A stretch of 20,196 bases of DNA, taken from assembly GCA_037178675.1 (NCBI GenBank), contig JAYMGJ010000091.1:1-20196 (forward strand), read 5' to 3'. Position numbers and translations under genes: made by a program. This document shows positions 1 to 10,900 of the stretch, in pieces (the stretch's first letter is position 1; each line of letters opens with the position of its first letter). This DNA is from Scleroderma bovista (lineage: Eukaryota > Basidiomycota > Agaricomycetes > Boletales > Sclerodermataceae). The notes under the pieces are model-generated. The model ran no database searches. It was not told where the DNA came from and saw only the letters and a list, made by a program, of their open reading frames with translations.

Positions 1-933
1 GTCGTGAGTGCTAAACTTCCATTGTCTACAGCACAAGGAATCCTCGACTCTCTTACGCTCCTCGCATCGCTACGGCCAAGATCCAGTGACAGTGATACTC
101 CACCTTTAGTCCCATCGGCGTCTGTGCTCCACAAACTTCACCGGACATTGCCTATAGCCCCAACTCCTGGCTGGCATGGCACCCTTCCTCCCACTCAATC
201 CGCTGCTCTACGTGATGACTCGACTCTCTACATCAAGTCAACAGCAACCCCCATCCCTTCCAAACCACTGGCCGCTCCCACGCCAACTCCTGCCGCTCAA
301 GCAACCCCCACAACTACCGCTGCATCGACCCAACCCTACCCCGCTTATCCGTACAATTACGCTACTCCCTATCGCACAGGGTATCAGTTCAAAACTCCGC
401 AAACATACTATCCCAATGCCTACACCCCTCAAACGACGGGTCAATCCCAAGCACCATCCCAGTATTACCCGAGTCAGCAGTACAATACGACGGGGCAACA
501 ACAATACGGCTATTCATGGTACCAGTACACCCCCCAAGCGCAGACTGCCGCCGCTGCTGCTGCTGCGTCCACAACCAATGCCCAGAGCTCATCGACTCAA
601 TCCGCGCCGACGTTACCCACCTCGTATGCCAGCTTCTTCAGCGCCAATGCACAGACGTCTGGCCCGCGCGCCGTTGCGAACACGGTGGTGACTGCAGGTA
701 CTGCTGGAGGTGCTGTGAAACCATATCAACCAGCAGCAGGAGCTAGTGCTGCAGCGACATGGCCTGCAGGGACCCCAGGGTACGGCGCTGCTCCGACGTT
801 GCCACCTCATATGAGACCCCCGGCTGTACCCTCTGGACAGGCTGGGGCTGCAACAGGGACCTATGCGGGAGGGTACCCGCCGACGGGTTATTATGGGGCA
901 TACCAGGCGACACCATCACCAGCGCAATCGTGA
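1..933 (+). CDS. 3' part of a Tyr/Gln/Pro/Ala-rich low-complexity protein (partial)
   Basis: I do not recognise this protein. The frame is open from the window edge to a TGA at 931-933, so the gene starts upstream. A branch-like CTAAAC (11-16) followed by the acceptor CTACAG (26-31) suggests the last exon begins at base 32 and that the first 31 bases are the end of an intron. About the first 90 residues look ordinary, with a helical-looking ILDSLTLLASLRPR stretch. The rest is low complexity: a Thr/Pro/Ala run, a Tyr/Gln-rich block with repeated YY, QQY and YGYSWYQY words, an eight-Ala run, then a Gly/Ala/Pro tail ending in YGAYQATPSPAQS. Such tails are typical of intrinsically disordered regions of nuclear or RNA-binding proteins, but no domain is visible to assign a function. 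Its 3' end faces the 3' end of the next gene. Confidence 0.7.
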   Translation, partial: VVSAKLPLSTAQGILDSLTLLASLRPRSSDSDTPPLVPSASVLHKLHRTLPIAPTPGWHGTLPPTQSAALRDDSTLYIKSTATPIPSKPLAAPTPTPAAQATPTTTAASTQPYPAYPYNYATPYRTGYQFKTPQTYYPNAYTPQTTGQSQAPSQYYPSQQYNTTGQQQYGYSWYQYTPQAQTAAAAAAASTTNAQSSSTQSAPTLPTSYASFFSANAQTSGPRAVANTVVTAGTAGGAVKPYQPAAGASAAATWPAGTPGYGAAPTLPPHMRPPAVPSGQAGAATGTYAGGYPPTGYYGAYQATPSPAQS

Positions 934-1191
934 TCCGTCGCCGATGCAGCGTGGCGGTGCATAAACGTATTTCAAATATCTTTCGTGTCTGCCTTCTAGA
1001 ATACACCTATATAGCACCTATACTACGGCAGCACTCTGCCAATTCGATATGTTCACGAAAGTATGACACTGGCGAAGAACGAGAAAATCCTAAACTACCT
1101 CAAGCACATGTCCTTCACCGAGGAAAGTAACCCCGGGCCAGGTATTCCTAAACCTATGCATGCGAGAAATCCACGAACAAATACATATATA
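934..1191. other. convergent intergenic spacer
   Basis: This 258-bp spacer lies between two convergent stop codons, the upstream gene on + and the Ysc84-like gene on -. It should hold both 3' UTRs. I see no further gene and no clear poly(A) signal in it. Confidence 0.6.
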
Positions 1192-3055
1192 CTACGCTAG
1201 CTCCACGAAATTCGCCGGAAAGATTCCCTCCTTCCCGTTGACCTTGCCGGTCCACCTATAACACGGTCATGACTTCACACTCCCAAGAAATAACAGCGTA
1301 TGCTTACCAGTCATCTGAGCTGTCACTCTTACGGGTGACCGTAATGACCTCCCCCTTTGTGAATGAAAGATCACCGGCCTATAAATATTTTCGGATCAGA
1401 CAATGGCCGAAGGAATCGCCATCACTGCACACGACACACCTCAACCGCACTGAAATTATATAGGGCGATCGCACGCGCAACACCCTCATGAGGAGAAAGC
1501 GGTGTAGACAGCTCCGGCTTTGCCTTGATAACAGTCGGAGGGGGGGTATCAAATGGTTTGTGGGAGTATTCCGAATGGTAATCGGGCAAAGGGTCTTCAG
1601 AGAACGGGTCGATGCTGTCGGTCGTGTGGTGGACTAAAGGGGCACTGTATGAGCGCGAATGCGCAGCTGTAGTAGTAACCTCAAATAAGCTACTCGTAGC
1701 AGCATGGAGCAATCAGGGGCTATACGCACGAATACGAGACTCAGCAGTCCCACCCGGCGGTCCTGAAAACCCACCACCGACAGTATAAGACCGTTGGTGG
1801 TCGAAAGAACCCGAAGGGAAAGGCGATTCTGTATCTTCAAAAGTCGTTGGTTCGAGGTGGTCGGGATCGTCGGTGGTAAAGTAAGAACCAGAATCCTTCT
1901 TGACGCCCCACTGTTGTGGGGGGAAGCCGACGTTCTTCTTCTTGCTGAAGAAAGAAGGAAGACGGTCTCCCTTGACTCTCGGGGAGTTGGACGAACTGGA
2001 AACAGCTCCGCTGCCAAATAGGTAAGAAGCTGGTTCGTCAGTGCGATCATCAATCCATTTCCGGGTTCCGGGCATCCCAGTGCATGCTTCGAGTGTCCTG
2101 ATCAAAGGGGCAGCCCACTCGGGTCGTGGAACAGCGCCACTGAGAAGCAACTTGGCAGTCACGTCTTCCTGGTAAGCGAGGGCGTTTGCGTCTTGTCGTT
2201 CGACGATGACGGATCCTTCTACAGATATTCCTCCAAAAAGTCCCCTGGTCTTTGAATAGCTGTACCTGCATAAAGAATAAAAAAAGTAGTTGTGGCCAGT
2301 ATCCATATATTCCAAGTATACACACATTGCAGCGACTTTGCCGTTTGAACTTACAGATCCAATCGCTTCACTATTGCGACCTAGAGGACCCACAGCAATG
2401 CTCAGGTTTCCACCCAGGGTCAATGACCCAGCAGACATGAATGATTTCTAGATATCAGTCAGGTGGAAAACGTGCAAGTAACGTGCTCTCGAAGCTTACG
2501 ACCGCCTGTAGGCACAATATGTAGTAATTGAAATGAGAACAAGTTAGAGATGAGTCACTCACAGAAGTCGAGTTGAGGACGATCAGGAAATCTGTTAGTT
2601 CAGCACCAAGCTGGCCGCCGACGCCGACCCCGGCGCATCCTATGGCACTAGGTGCAGACCAACCTTTGAAGGAGTGGTTTCTTTCCAGTGATATAGCTGG
2701 TATAAACGAGGCAGGACTTACTTCCGTCACTTAGCTTTGCAATGGCAATGCCAGTCCCGCCTCTAGCGGAGAAGAGGAATCCAGCCTTGAAGATGGTGAA
2801 GATGGCAAATCCTTTGGCATTTTCTAATATATGCCGTGGGATGACCTAGTGCATGTAGTTAAACTACTACTGTGCAGCATCATAGAAGGAGGGGCAACGA
2901 ACGCCGTCGAGGCCATTATTTCTGCTATCCACAAAAGAGCTAACTACAAGATATGTCTAGGTTGGACTGTGACACGGGAGACTTGACTCACATATCCTGA
3001 CTGCTTTATCGCATTCCTTCGGCAATGTCTGCGGTAGCACGGTGTATAACTTCAT
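1192..3055 (-). CDS. Ysc84/Lsb3-type SYLF plus SH3 domain protein
   Basis: Complete 10-exon gene, 451 aa, minus strand. Exons in order: 2992-3055, 2903-2943, 2722-2845, 2563-2663, 2500-2505, 2326-2447, 1730-2265, 1440-1666, 1308-1378, 1192-1255. All introns are GT-AG, 48-63 nt, and every phase closes. The start is the first ATG after an in-frame stop. Residues ~10-215 form a SYLF (DUF500) domain with the hallmarks AKGFAIFTIFKAGF, SWSAPSAIG, SLTLGGN, VGPLGRN, KTRGLFGG and EACTGMPG. A Ser/Pro-rich linker follows. Residues ~395-451 form an SH3 domain (ALYNF, the WW of DDWWTGK, PANFVEL). Yeast Lsb3/Ysc84 binds Las17 and F-actin at cortical actin patches during endocytosis, and the SYLF domain binds phosphoinositides; the same role is inferred here. 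The SH3 domain is complete only when the two last introns are spliced. The 6-nt exon 5 restores the family's Ala-Val. Confidence 0.93.
2500..2505 (-). other. 6-nt microexon (Ala-Val) of the Ysc84-like gene
   Basis: The hexamer GCGGTC (minus strand) lies between a 57-nt intron (2506-2562, GTGAGT...CTACAG) and a 52-nt intron (2448-2499, GTAAGC...TCTAG with an upstream CTGAC). Both flanking exons are in phase 0, so inclusion adds exactly two residues and skipping would not shift the frame. The joined protein reads VLNSTS-AV-KSFMSAGSLTLGG. As I recall the SYLF family, it carries an AVxxF at this place, which argues that the microexon is real and normally included. Confidence 0.8.
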
Positions 3056-3681
3056 CTCTAAAGCCTTGGCAGGCTCAACGGCAGAAGGTAAAATGCTGGT
3101 CCTTGATTTCAAGAGGGAGATGTCCAAGTTCTAGTCACCACAGCCTCCGCAGTGGTGCCATTGGACTACGCACGGTCAGCGCAGCTCCTTACCACCTTAG
3201 GCAGCACTTCTCGGTGGCAATAGAGACCTCTTTGGACAAAAACCCAATTACATACTATGATTATGTCACCAGAACAAAGCCAGTTAGAAACGCCAGGCAC
3301 CTTGTTTATGTTCACGCCCATATATTTCTAACACTGACCTCCCTGGGACGTGCCAATCATGACTGCACCATTCACTTTGTTGATACCTGTACACTTGTGC
3401 AGCGGTCCTTTGTTACACGAAATTGTGCGGATGTCGAAAAAAGCGTCTACAAAGGTCTACAATTTCCACGCGTAGTGACCTTGTAAACAAGGTGATGTAC
3501 AGCGCTCAAAGCCTATGTGAAGCTCCGTTGTGACATACCACATACATACACTTCTTGCGGACAGTATCTAAGTTGATTGTTGTAGTTACTTAAGTGAGTA
3601 GTATACATTGAGTATACAAGTGTTTTATGTATATACATTTTCGATTTGTGGGATAGAAAATTCACACATATTTTGGACATC
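3056..3681. other. intergenic region upstream of the Ysc84-like gene
   Basis: This 626-bp stretch lies between the start of the Ysc84-like gene and the last recognisable codon of the dehydratase pseudogene, both on the minus strand. It should contain the Ysc84-like promoter. A 153-codon plus-strand ORF (3025-3486) crosses it but resembles nothing and overlaps the first exon in antisense. No other structure was recognised. Confidence 0.5.
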
Positions 3682-6578
3682 TTAGTATCGGAATGGTGTC
3701 GTTGGGAACTCAAACCTACGGGTATTGTTAATATTCAAGAAGCACATTAGAACACGAATTTCGCTTACGCAGGCCAAAGATCATACTTCTGCTGGTTCTC
3801 CTCGAGCGGAGGTTTGACCGGGAGTGCATGGTTCCCAAATTCTGACGATAACCAAGCATGTCACGGATAGTCTACAGTGCCATTTGACCGTAACTGGGGT
3901 CTAGCAACACGCCCGTCCTGAATCTTCCAGAGAGGCCCAAGTTCATATCCATGTCGTACACCCGCAGTAGATTGCCTTTCAAACTCTCAACGTATACTCT
4001 AGTTGTTTGTCCACGAGCTCGGTATCATCGAAGTAATGCTATAGAGGGATTAATTAATCAGTAAAGGATGGAATGAACGATACACAGCGGGTCGCAAAAG
4101 TACTTCGACTTACCAACCTCCAGCCCATTTGATAAGCAATAGTGGATCCAAGCGCCCATGCTTGGATATGCACAACGTGATCCATCGCATCATCATCGAA
4201 GTAGACATGGAATCCCGTCATATTATAGAATTCGAAGCCTTTAAAATCTGGGGTGGTAATCACCATCTTGTAGAGGAAACGTTGAAATAGATGGAACTTA
4301 CTCTCACGACCCCAGTCCAAATTTTCAACTTTGATGAACGGGAACTTCATGGATTTGACGTCTGCAGGGACATCCATGGCAGGGAAGATATTTTCAGTGG
4401 TGATATCACTTATGGACCCTGGGACATCCGAGGAATAGGCTCGACATGCAAGACAATAGCACCCGTTGTTCCTGCTTTGACTCCTCCCCCATAAAACCTT
4501 GTTGTGGAGACCTGGACCAGGCGCGATCGCACGAGGTTGCGAGAACCAGCCGTTTTAATCCATGAAAAAAATAGACCCTAGTGGGAAACCGTCAGTCCAG
4601 AGGAGTAGGAGTAGATGCGAGTTTACCATAGATAGCCTTCACCCCTCCGCTCTGCCCATTTAAATAGGTGGCTAATGGAGGCCGAACCATCAGGGTCAAT
4701 TTCCACCCAGCAATAGTTATCATAGGCATCACTGGTACTTTACCATGGGGAACTAGGGCTGGTCGCGGTACTCGCAACATGACCTCCTTTTCGAGTCTGG
4801 TTACTGAAATAGGATGCAGTGCGTTGATGCAGATGCTGGGTGGGTCTGGTCCTGTGTGATATCCAGGAATGTAATACGAAGTGGAAGCAATGTCCTGGTT
4901 TCATAAGAAGGAGTCAGCCTCATGAGTGGATACTCTAGTTTAAAATACCAACTGTACTGCCATGATTTGTGAATCCCGAAACAGCAAGACGTCCAGCAGA
5001 TGCATGGGTGACTTTCTCTTTTATAAATTTTCCACTCGCCAGGTCTGAATGATTGAAAGTTACGAAAAGAGTCCTACGTTTACTAGCTGAGACAAGGATC
5101 AAAGTTTAGCAGGTGGAACCAAGAAACAGTAGCATACACAACTTATGTGCCCCTATACAAGCGATAGCGAATGCATCAATATGTGTTGTGGAATCCTTCA
5201 TCGATGCCACATGATGAATAATTCCTGTATACCCTGCATTTAAGGGACCAAATTCATTGATCTGAACACGTCTCCAGGAACATGAGCTATCGCTGAGCGA
5301 CTCCCCTCCAATAGGGAATGCATATTGCTTCAAGTAAACAGACACACTGTTTCCGTGGAAGGCCTAATTATTTGAAAATATGATATCATATAACGTTTTA
5401 CGACAAGTACGAAAGGTACTTACTTTGCATGCGACAATATATCCTACCGCATTGTTGCCAACACGTGCGACATCCACAGATCCTGATCCCCAGTAAGGGT
5501 TACCTCTACTCTGCGGAAGGCCGTTACCAACAACTCTGCTCCGCCATGCCAAACGTGGTGTGACATCTGCCCAAAGAGCAACAACACCCTCCCTTGAAGC
5601 TATTAAAACCATATCACGACCATCATTGCTCATTTCCTTCAACAACTTGGCATCGTGGATTAGATGGAATGTTGTCGGAAGGGGAACAGATCTTGACCAG
5701 CTCTCTGGGCCGTTACTGCGGTCATTTCCATAGGTAGGGGTGAAGAGAATTACATCCACCGGAGAGTTCCGCTGACCTGATCCAGGAATAACCGGAAAGG
5801 TCAAGACTTCTGTGACATCGGTTGGAGTAAAGTGAGCAGCTAAAAAAAAACATTTAGTGCATTTAGAGAGGGAAACGATAGAACACGATCTAGTAGTCTT
5901 GAACCAAATGGTTGAATAAGCCCACGAAAAACACGGCGATCAAGCACGCGCGTTGCTTACCTGTGCATCCAGGTCGACTTGCCAATTTCACGAGCCGTCC
6001 AGTGAGAATTAGTATCCTTTGTACCTAGGTTTTGTAGCCATTGGACGCAGCCACCGTTCTTATCCAGGCCCCACAACTTGGGTACAAATCAAACCAAAGC
6101 TGTTTATAATAATACACAATTAAATGACTCGCATCATCCAGGTTTGGACCATGGTTATCACAAATGATTACTATGGTCATGGTCAATGATAGTCGATGTT
6201 CATGTATCGACGGGGCATTACCGTCATTGAAGCCATTTCCAGTGAGATCAGCATAAGTCCAGTGTGGCAACAGGAAATTGCAGTTGTTGGATAACAGTGT
6301 TTCTCCACCCAGAAGAACTGTAGATATTTTGTCAAGAAAATGAGTCAGTAGAGCCACGTCAACGCCTAACTAACCTGGGTGCTGTTCAGATTCTGAAAGA
6401 GCTTGAGTTCTGAGCGCCGGTTAGCGGTGCCCAAGCCATATCCAATCAGATCATGGATAGTTCCTCTGGCAGTGGAGAAAGGGAAGGCCTCTAGCCAATG
6501 CCCGTCTGTAGCAACAGGCTTCTCGCCGCTATGAACACTTCCGTTATCGACTGCGTTGATCGTGCTCGAATTGGACAT
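3682..6578 (-). pseudogene. aldos-2-ulose (pyranosone) dehydratase pseudogene
   Basis: Similarity to fungal aldos-2-ulose dehydratase (AUDH; beta-propeller plus cupin; converts glucosone or 1,5-anhydrofructose to cortalcerone- or microthecin-type pyrones) runs in order along the minus strand. Landmarks are DGHWLEAFPF and LIGYGLGT (6375-6578), YADLTGNGFND (~6222-6255), HWTAREIG (~5990), PVDVILFTP and RGNPYWGSGSVDVARVG (5421-5804), AFHGNSVSVY and FGPLNAGYTG (5106-5366), KVTHASAGRLA (~5000), WKLTLMVRPPLA (~4680), VKSMKFPFIK and YNMTGFHVYFDDD (4114-4377), GPLWKIQDGR and HAWLSSEFG (~3820-3930), and AFEFPTTPF ending at TAA 3682-3684. It is broken. The frame changes at ~6255. There is an exon-phase mismatch between 6375 and 6317 and another between 5961 and 5839. 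More shifts fall near 4895-4962, at 4410-4412 (TAA) and near 3925. TGA 3861-3863 replaces the Trp of a DYPWHAWL-like motif. The His-rich core of the cupin (~35 residues) is absent between 4114 and 4038. The start is ATG 6576-6578. Family assignment is firm; exon limits in the decayed parts are approximate. Confidence 0.85.
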
Positions 6579-7046
6579 GATTCAAAATATAGATGAATGG
6601 ACTGGGAGTTTCAGACGTAAAAAGGATTCGCGGATTGACATAGATGTTGGTTGCGACGGCCGCAAATCCTCAAACAGTCCTCTTATACCCTCAGACCTCT
6701 TCGCCCCCAGTAATGGATCTCGTAAATATCCTCGCTTCCTAGTGGTAGCCACTGGCCAAAGGTTAATACTGAAGTTTTGCATGCGAACGAGTTGAAGCGA
6801 TGAGGGAACCCAGGAGTCACCCCTGTTCTCTTTTGGTTCCGCTTCGACTGAGTTGTACGTCACGGTGACAAGATTCTCTGGGGTGGCGGTGAACTACGAC
6901 GAATTGAGCAGGACACTGACATACCAACCATGACACTCCAAAAACAACGTCCTGCACTGAAAAGATCTGGGTCGCGGTATGACGGGGCTCCTTTTAATTG
7001 AGCCCACGCAGGCCGATTGAGACAATTATACATAAAAACTTTGATG

Positions 7047-7105
7047 CATCCGAATGGCCGTGAGACAATGAAGGTCTTTTGAATTGTCGCACAGCCATTC
7101 GGATG
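7047..7105. repeat. 23-bp imperfect inverted repeat with 13-nt loop
   Basis: The arms 7047-7069 and 7083-7105 are reverse complements at 21 of 23 positions; the core is CATCCGAATGGC against GCCATTCGGATG. The arms are 13 nt apart, so the unit can fold into a stable stem-loop. It sits near the middle of the divergent intergenic region. It may be a bidirectional regulatory element, a terminator-like hairpin or a remnant of a small transposon. No flanking duplication was seen. Confidence 0.65.
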
Positions 7106-7905
7106 TCCCCGCTACATACTTACAGCGAGGCAGAACGAGGAACAAACAAATACATATATTACTTTGCCCATCTGCCGCAGGAAGTACTCGGTGGTCCACG
7201 ACCTGTGTGGTTCAGTGGAGGCGAGAGAGGTGGAGCCGCCCTGCAGGTGGGTGGGAGTGGGACACGCCTTTTCTGGCTCATGGCAATCATCGAAAGCTGG
7301 AACCCTGTTGATGCTGCCGCTACCACCACTCAGCAACCCCTCACCCTGTACTTACAGTAAGTATTGCTATCTATTGCTATGCAGGTAAACAAATTCATGT
7401 TACGTATATATCAGGCCTAGCATGATGCCCCCAGATATAACCGCACCAATATTTTCTCCATTGAACGCTTCGTCTTCCCTGTGTCGACGACCATATCTCC
7501 TGATCCGCTGTTGACTCAAGGTTTGGAAATCATATCTGTCATCTAGATTGTGGTAATGATTTGGGGTTAGATTCTGACACCTGTGGCTCATTGGACAGTT
7601 GTTGCGGGGTGACAGCATGGCATTGTTTTGTTGAGCACGCCGTCATGCAGTTCCTATAGAGGGCATGCTGCCTATCATAAATCGTGATCCCCTGTCGAGA
7701 TAAGACCTCCGCTCATAATTTGCAAAAATCGTCCAGATCATAGGGACTCCGTAGGTCATCGAAGGTGCTTTGTTCTCTACAGAACAAAGACGAATCAAGT
7801 ATGCACGTGTGATGCAGTCCAAACCGCTCAGCTTCGAGGCTCGGACTTACTAGATGTGCCAACGGAGCACCCGCAATTCTGTTGCAAATTCCTTCTACCC
7901 TTCGA

Positions 7906-7912
7906 TATAAAT
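7906..7912 (+). promoter_or_regulatory. TATA box of pyranose 2-oxidase
   Basis: TATAAAT lies 53-59 bp before the ATG, followed by a C/T-rich stretch (7938-7963) of the kind that precedes start codons in many basidiomycete genes. Placement is by sequence only. Confidence 0.5.
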
Positions 7913-7964
7913 CCTCTCATGAGTTCGTAATATCAACTTCCATAACTTTCCTGAATTTCCCCCA

Positions 7965-10900
7965 ATGTCTACTGATCATCCGCGCCACCCAGTTCATGAC
8001 AGACCTGACTTCAAGGATAAGGATGTTCATGTATGCTTACTGCCAATAATCTTTATGTAGGCCATTCTCTGACTTGATACGAAGGTGTTTATCGCAGGTT
8101 CTGGTCCAATCGGGGCGACCTTCGCACGTCTGCTAGTTCATGCGGGCTTCAACGTAAGTAGAACATCGTTCCAAAATGAATTTCGTTCTCAATAAACCAT
8201 AGGTGGTCATGGCTGATATCGGTGATCAGTAAGAGTCGCAGAACGCGGATTAATGGGATTCTAATCTAGGTTCTGCAGGGCAACTAGGGTCCCAGCATCC
8301 CATAAGAAAAATGAAATTGAATATCAGAAGGATATGGATCGTTTCGTTCCGTAGGCATGAATTCCTAGCCTCCGTTGTCCATCTAACTGGTAATCTTGTC
8401 AGAATTGTCCAGGTGAGTAAAATCGAACCAAAGATACAACTATGTCATATAAACCTATGGAAAGGGGGCCCTATCCCCCGTCTCAGTGCCTCCATCCCGC
8501 ACGTACATCAATAACTTGGATCCAGCTGCTTACCAGTTTGTAGACACCACTTGTATATTAAGCTTAAGGCTCATGCACATACAGGAATCCTGATCATTTC
8601 ATCATAAAGGGGAGAAACCCGAATCAAAAAGACCACAAAAACCTGGTAGCAGAGCCCATCACCCGTTGCGTTGGAGGGATGGCTACGCACTGGTATGATG
8701 TCATCGTTCGGCTATTCACCATTCGGAGGTGATGCTTAGACCGCTGTTTAGGACTTGTTCGACTCCCAGGTTTACGGGCGAACAGCTTCCTTGCATTTTC
8801 AAGGATGAGGCGCTCAATCAGACTGAATGGGATGCTCTTTACGGTGTTGCGGAAAAGCTTATTGGGACATCGACCCACGAGTTCGATCAATCCATTCGCC
8901 ACAATCTCGTTCTTAGGACCCTGCAAAAAGCATATCCAGACCGGAATGTCCAGCCATTACCATTGGCGTGTCATCGCTACTCAGAAGGATCACCTTATGT
9001 GTATTGGCACTCTGCGGCTGAGGTCGCTTATTCTGCCCTCCTCACATTTTTCAACCACTTAAGAGGTCTACACAGATTTATGGTGATATTTTCACCAACC
9101 CCAACAATCCCGATGGGTCGAAACGTGGTGCCTTTGCCCTACTCCCGAACACACGCTGCAGCAATTTGAGAAAGAAAGATGGGACTGGTCCATATGAAAT
9201 CAAGGATATGTGAGTTCAATTCTACTGGTTGTGAACTCGGGATTCTCATGCCCGACAGTGTGGTTGAGGATCTCTTGAAGGACCGGAGTGTCAATCCCGT
9301 GTCAGGCCCAAGGACCCCAAAGTCAGAAATACGACGCTTCTACAGAATTGAGGCAAAGGTTGGTGTCATATACCAGGTCTCCTAATATTCGACCCGCCTG
9401 AGCTCCTTGCTTTCTTTGACCGATCAAGATCTATGTTATTGCTGCAGGTAAGCCAACCCCTATGATCCCATCTGAACTTCCTACAAAGTTGAAGTACATA
9501 GGTGCTGTTGGCACACCACAGGTATACTTCGTGTCCTTGTTTTTGTATATGGACTTACCCCATCACGTACACTTACTTCAGATTTTGGCTAACTCGGGTT
9601 TTGGTGGATTCGAAGATGAGAGCAACCCTATAATTCCGAACCTCGTGGGTATAACCAATTCGCAAATGGTGTGGATCCCTCACTTCATTCTTAGGGCCTC
9701 CGCATTACGGAGAAGCCGTATGTAGCCTCCAATAATTCTGATGAAGTCCTGGCTGACCTCCGTATAGCTTGGCATTCTGCCAAATAGTACTAAAGAAGGT
9801 AAGTATTTTGGCTTTGATTTCCTAATAGTACTGAGAAGTTTTTTTTTTTTTTTTGCTGCAGGAACTTGTAAGTACTTTCCGCTGATGTCCGGTGTTCTTA
9901 TTAACTTGCCCTAGATCGACAGTATCCCCAGAGTTGGCGATGAATTCCCGATGTAGGTGTCTACCACAACATATGGTATTGAGGATGCATTTATTGATAT
10001 ACTTAGTCCGCTCAATGATCCTGAGCCACAAATCACTATTCCTTTTGCACCTCCGCAGCAACTTTGGCACATTCAAATTCATCGTGATGCGTTCGACTAT
10101 GGTGAAGTTGGCCCGAAAGCAGATCCACGTGTTGTCGTTGACTTGAGGTGCGCCCCAGCTCCCTTCGAACATCAATGACATTCGACTCATTTCTCGAAGG
10201 TGGTTTGGGCGGCAAGGGCCTGATGTGACAAACAAGCTTATTTTTGAAAGGGAATACAAAGACGCATATGATATGCCTCAGCCCACCTTTGTATACAGTC
10301 CCACGGAGCCATACATTACCCAAGCGCATGACATGATGAGAGAGTACGTGGATTCTCATCCCTTTCACAATTTCTTTTGCCAATGATGCAATTAACGTAG
10401 TATGACGGAAGTCGCCCACAAGCTCGGTGGATATCTTCCTGGTATGTAGAACAACCAAGTATCATATCGTTCTTTTTTGACGCGTGAATAGGATCCTACC
10501 CACAGTTCAGGCCGTACGTTCTCCGTCATATCGTTTGCTGAGTGGGAATCTAAATCAATGTGGCGATGTAGTCCAGGTTCAGCTTACCACCTTGGAGGTT
10601 CAACCCGACTCGGCCACAGGTGCGCTTTTCATATCCTTCAACAATGAGACAACCAAACCTATTTTGTAGTCCAGATGAGACCGTTGGAGATTATAACTCG
10701 CAAGTCTGGAACTTCACTAACCTCTACGTTGGTGGAAATGGAAACATACCAACACCCTACGCTACGAACCCAACACTCACATCTATGTGCTTTGCTTTAC
10801 GTGCTGTACTGAAGATCAAGAAGGACCTAGGCCCCAATCACCAGGTTCACGCCCCTGCGCAGGGTGTCGAAGTTGATCCTGTTACAGAAGATGACTTTAA

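Larger units (their letters stand above)
6579..7964. other. divergent intergenic region between the dehydratase pseudogene and pyranose 2-oxidase
   Basis: This 1,386-bp region should hold both promoters. A TATAAG lies on the minus strand at 6682-6687, about 100 bp before the pseudogene ATG. A TATAAAT lies on the plus strand at 7906-7912. A hairpin-forming inverted repeat lies at 7047-7105. Several overlapping short ORFs between 7079 and 7388, in different frames and on both strands, look like chance open frames; none carries a recognisable motif. Confidence 0.55.

Noticed and set aside
4..31. A complete 28-nt mini-intron (GTGAGT, CTAAAC, CTACAG) at the left edge
   Set aside because: All three signals are present, but 28 nt is too short for spliceosomal removal. 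It is more likely that the branch and acceptor belong to an intron beginning upstream of the window, or that the stretch is coding.
3025..3486. 153-codon plus-strand ORF
   Set aside because: It overlaps the first coding exon of the Ysc84-like gene in antisense, has no domain and has no supporting splice or promoter context.
7079..7388. Three overlapping plus-strand ORFs and one minus-strand ORF of 74-93 codons
   Set aside because: Open frames in four phases at once indicate a stop-poor stretch by chance; no motif and no consistent splice model.
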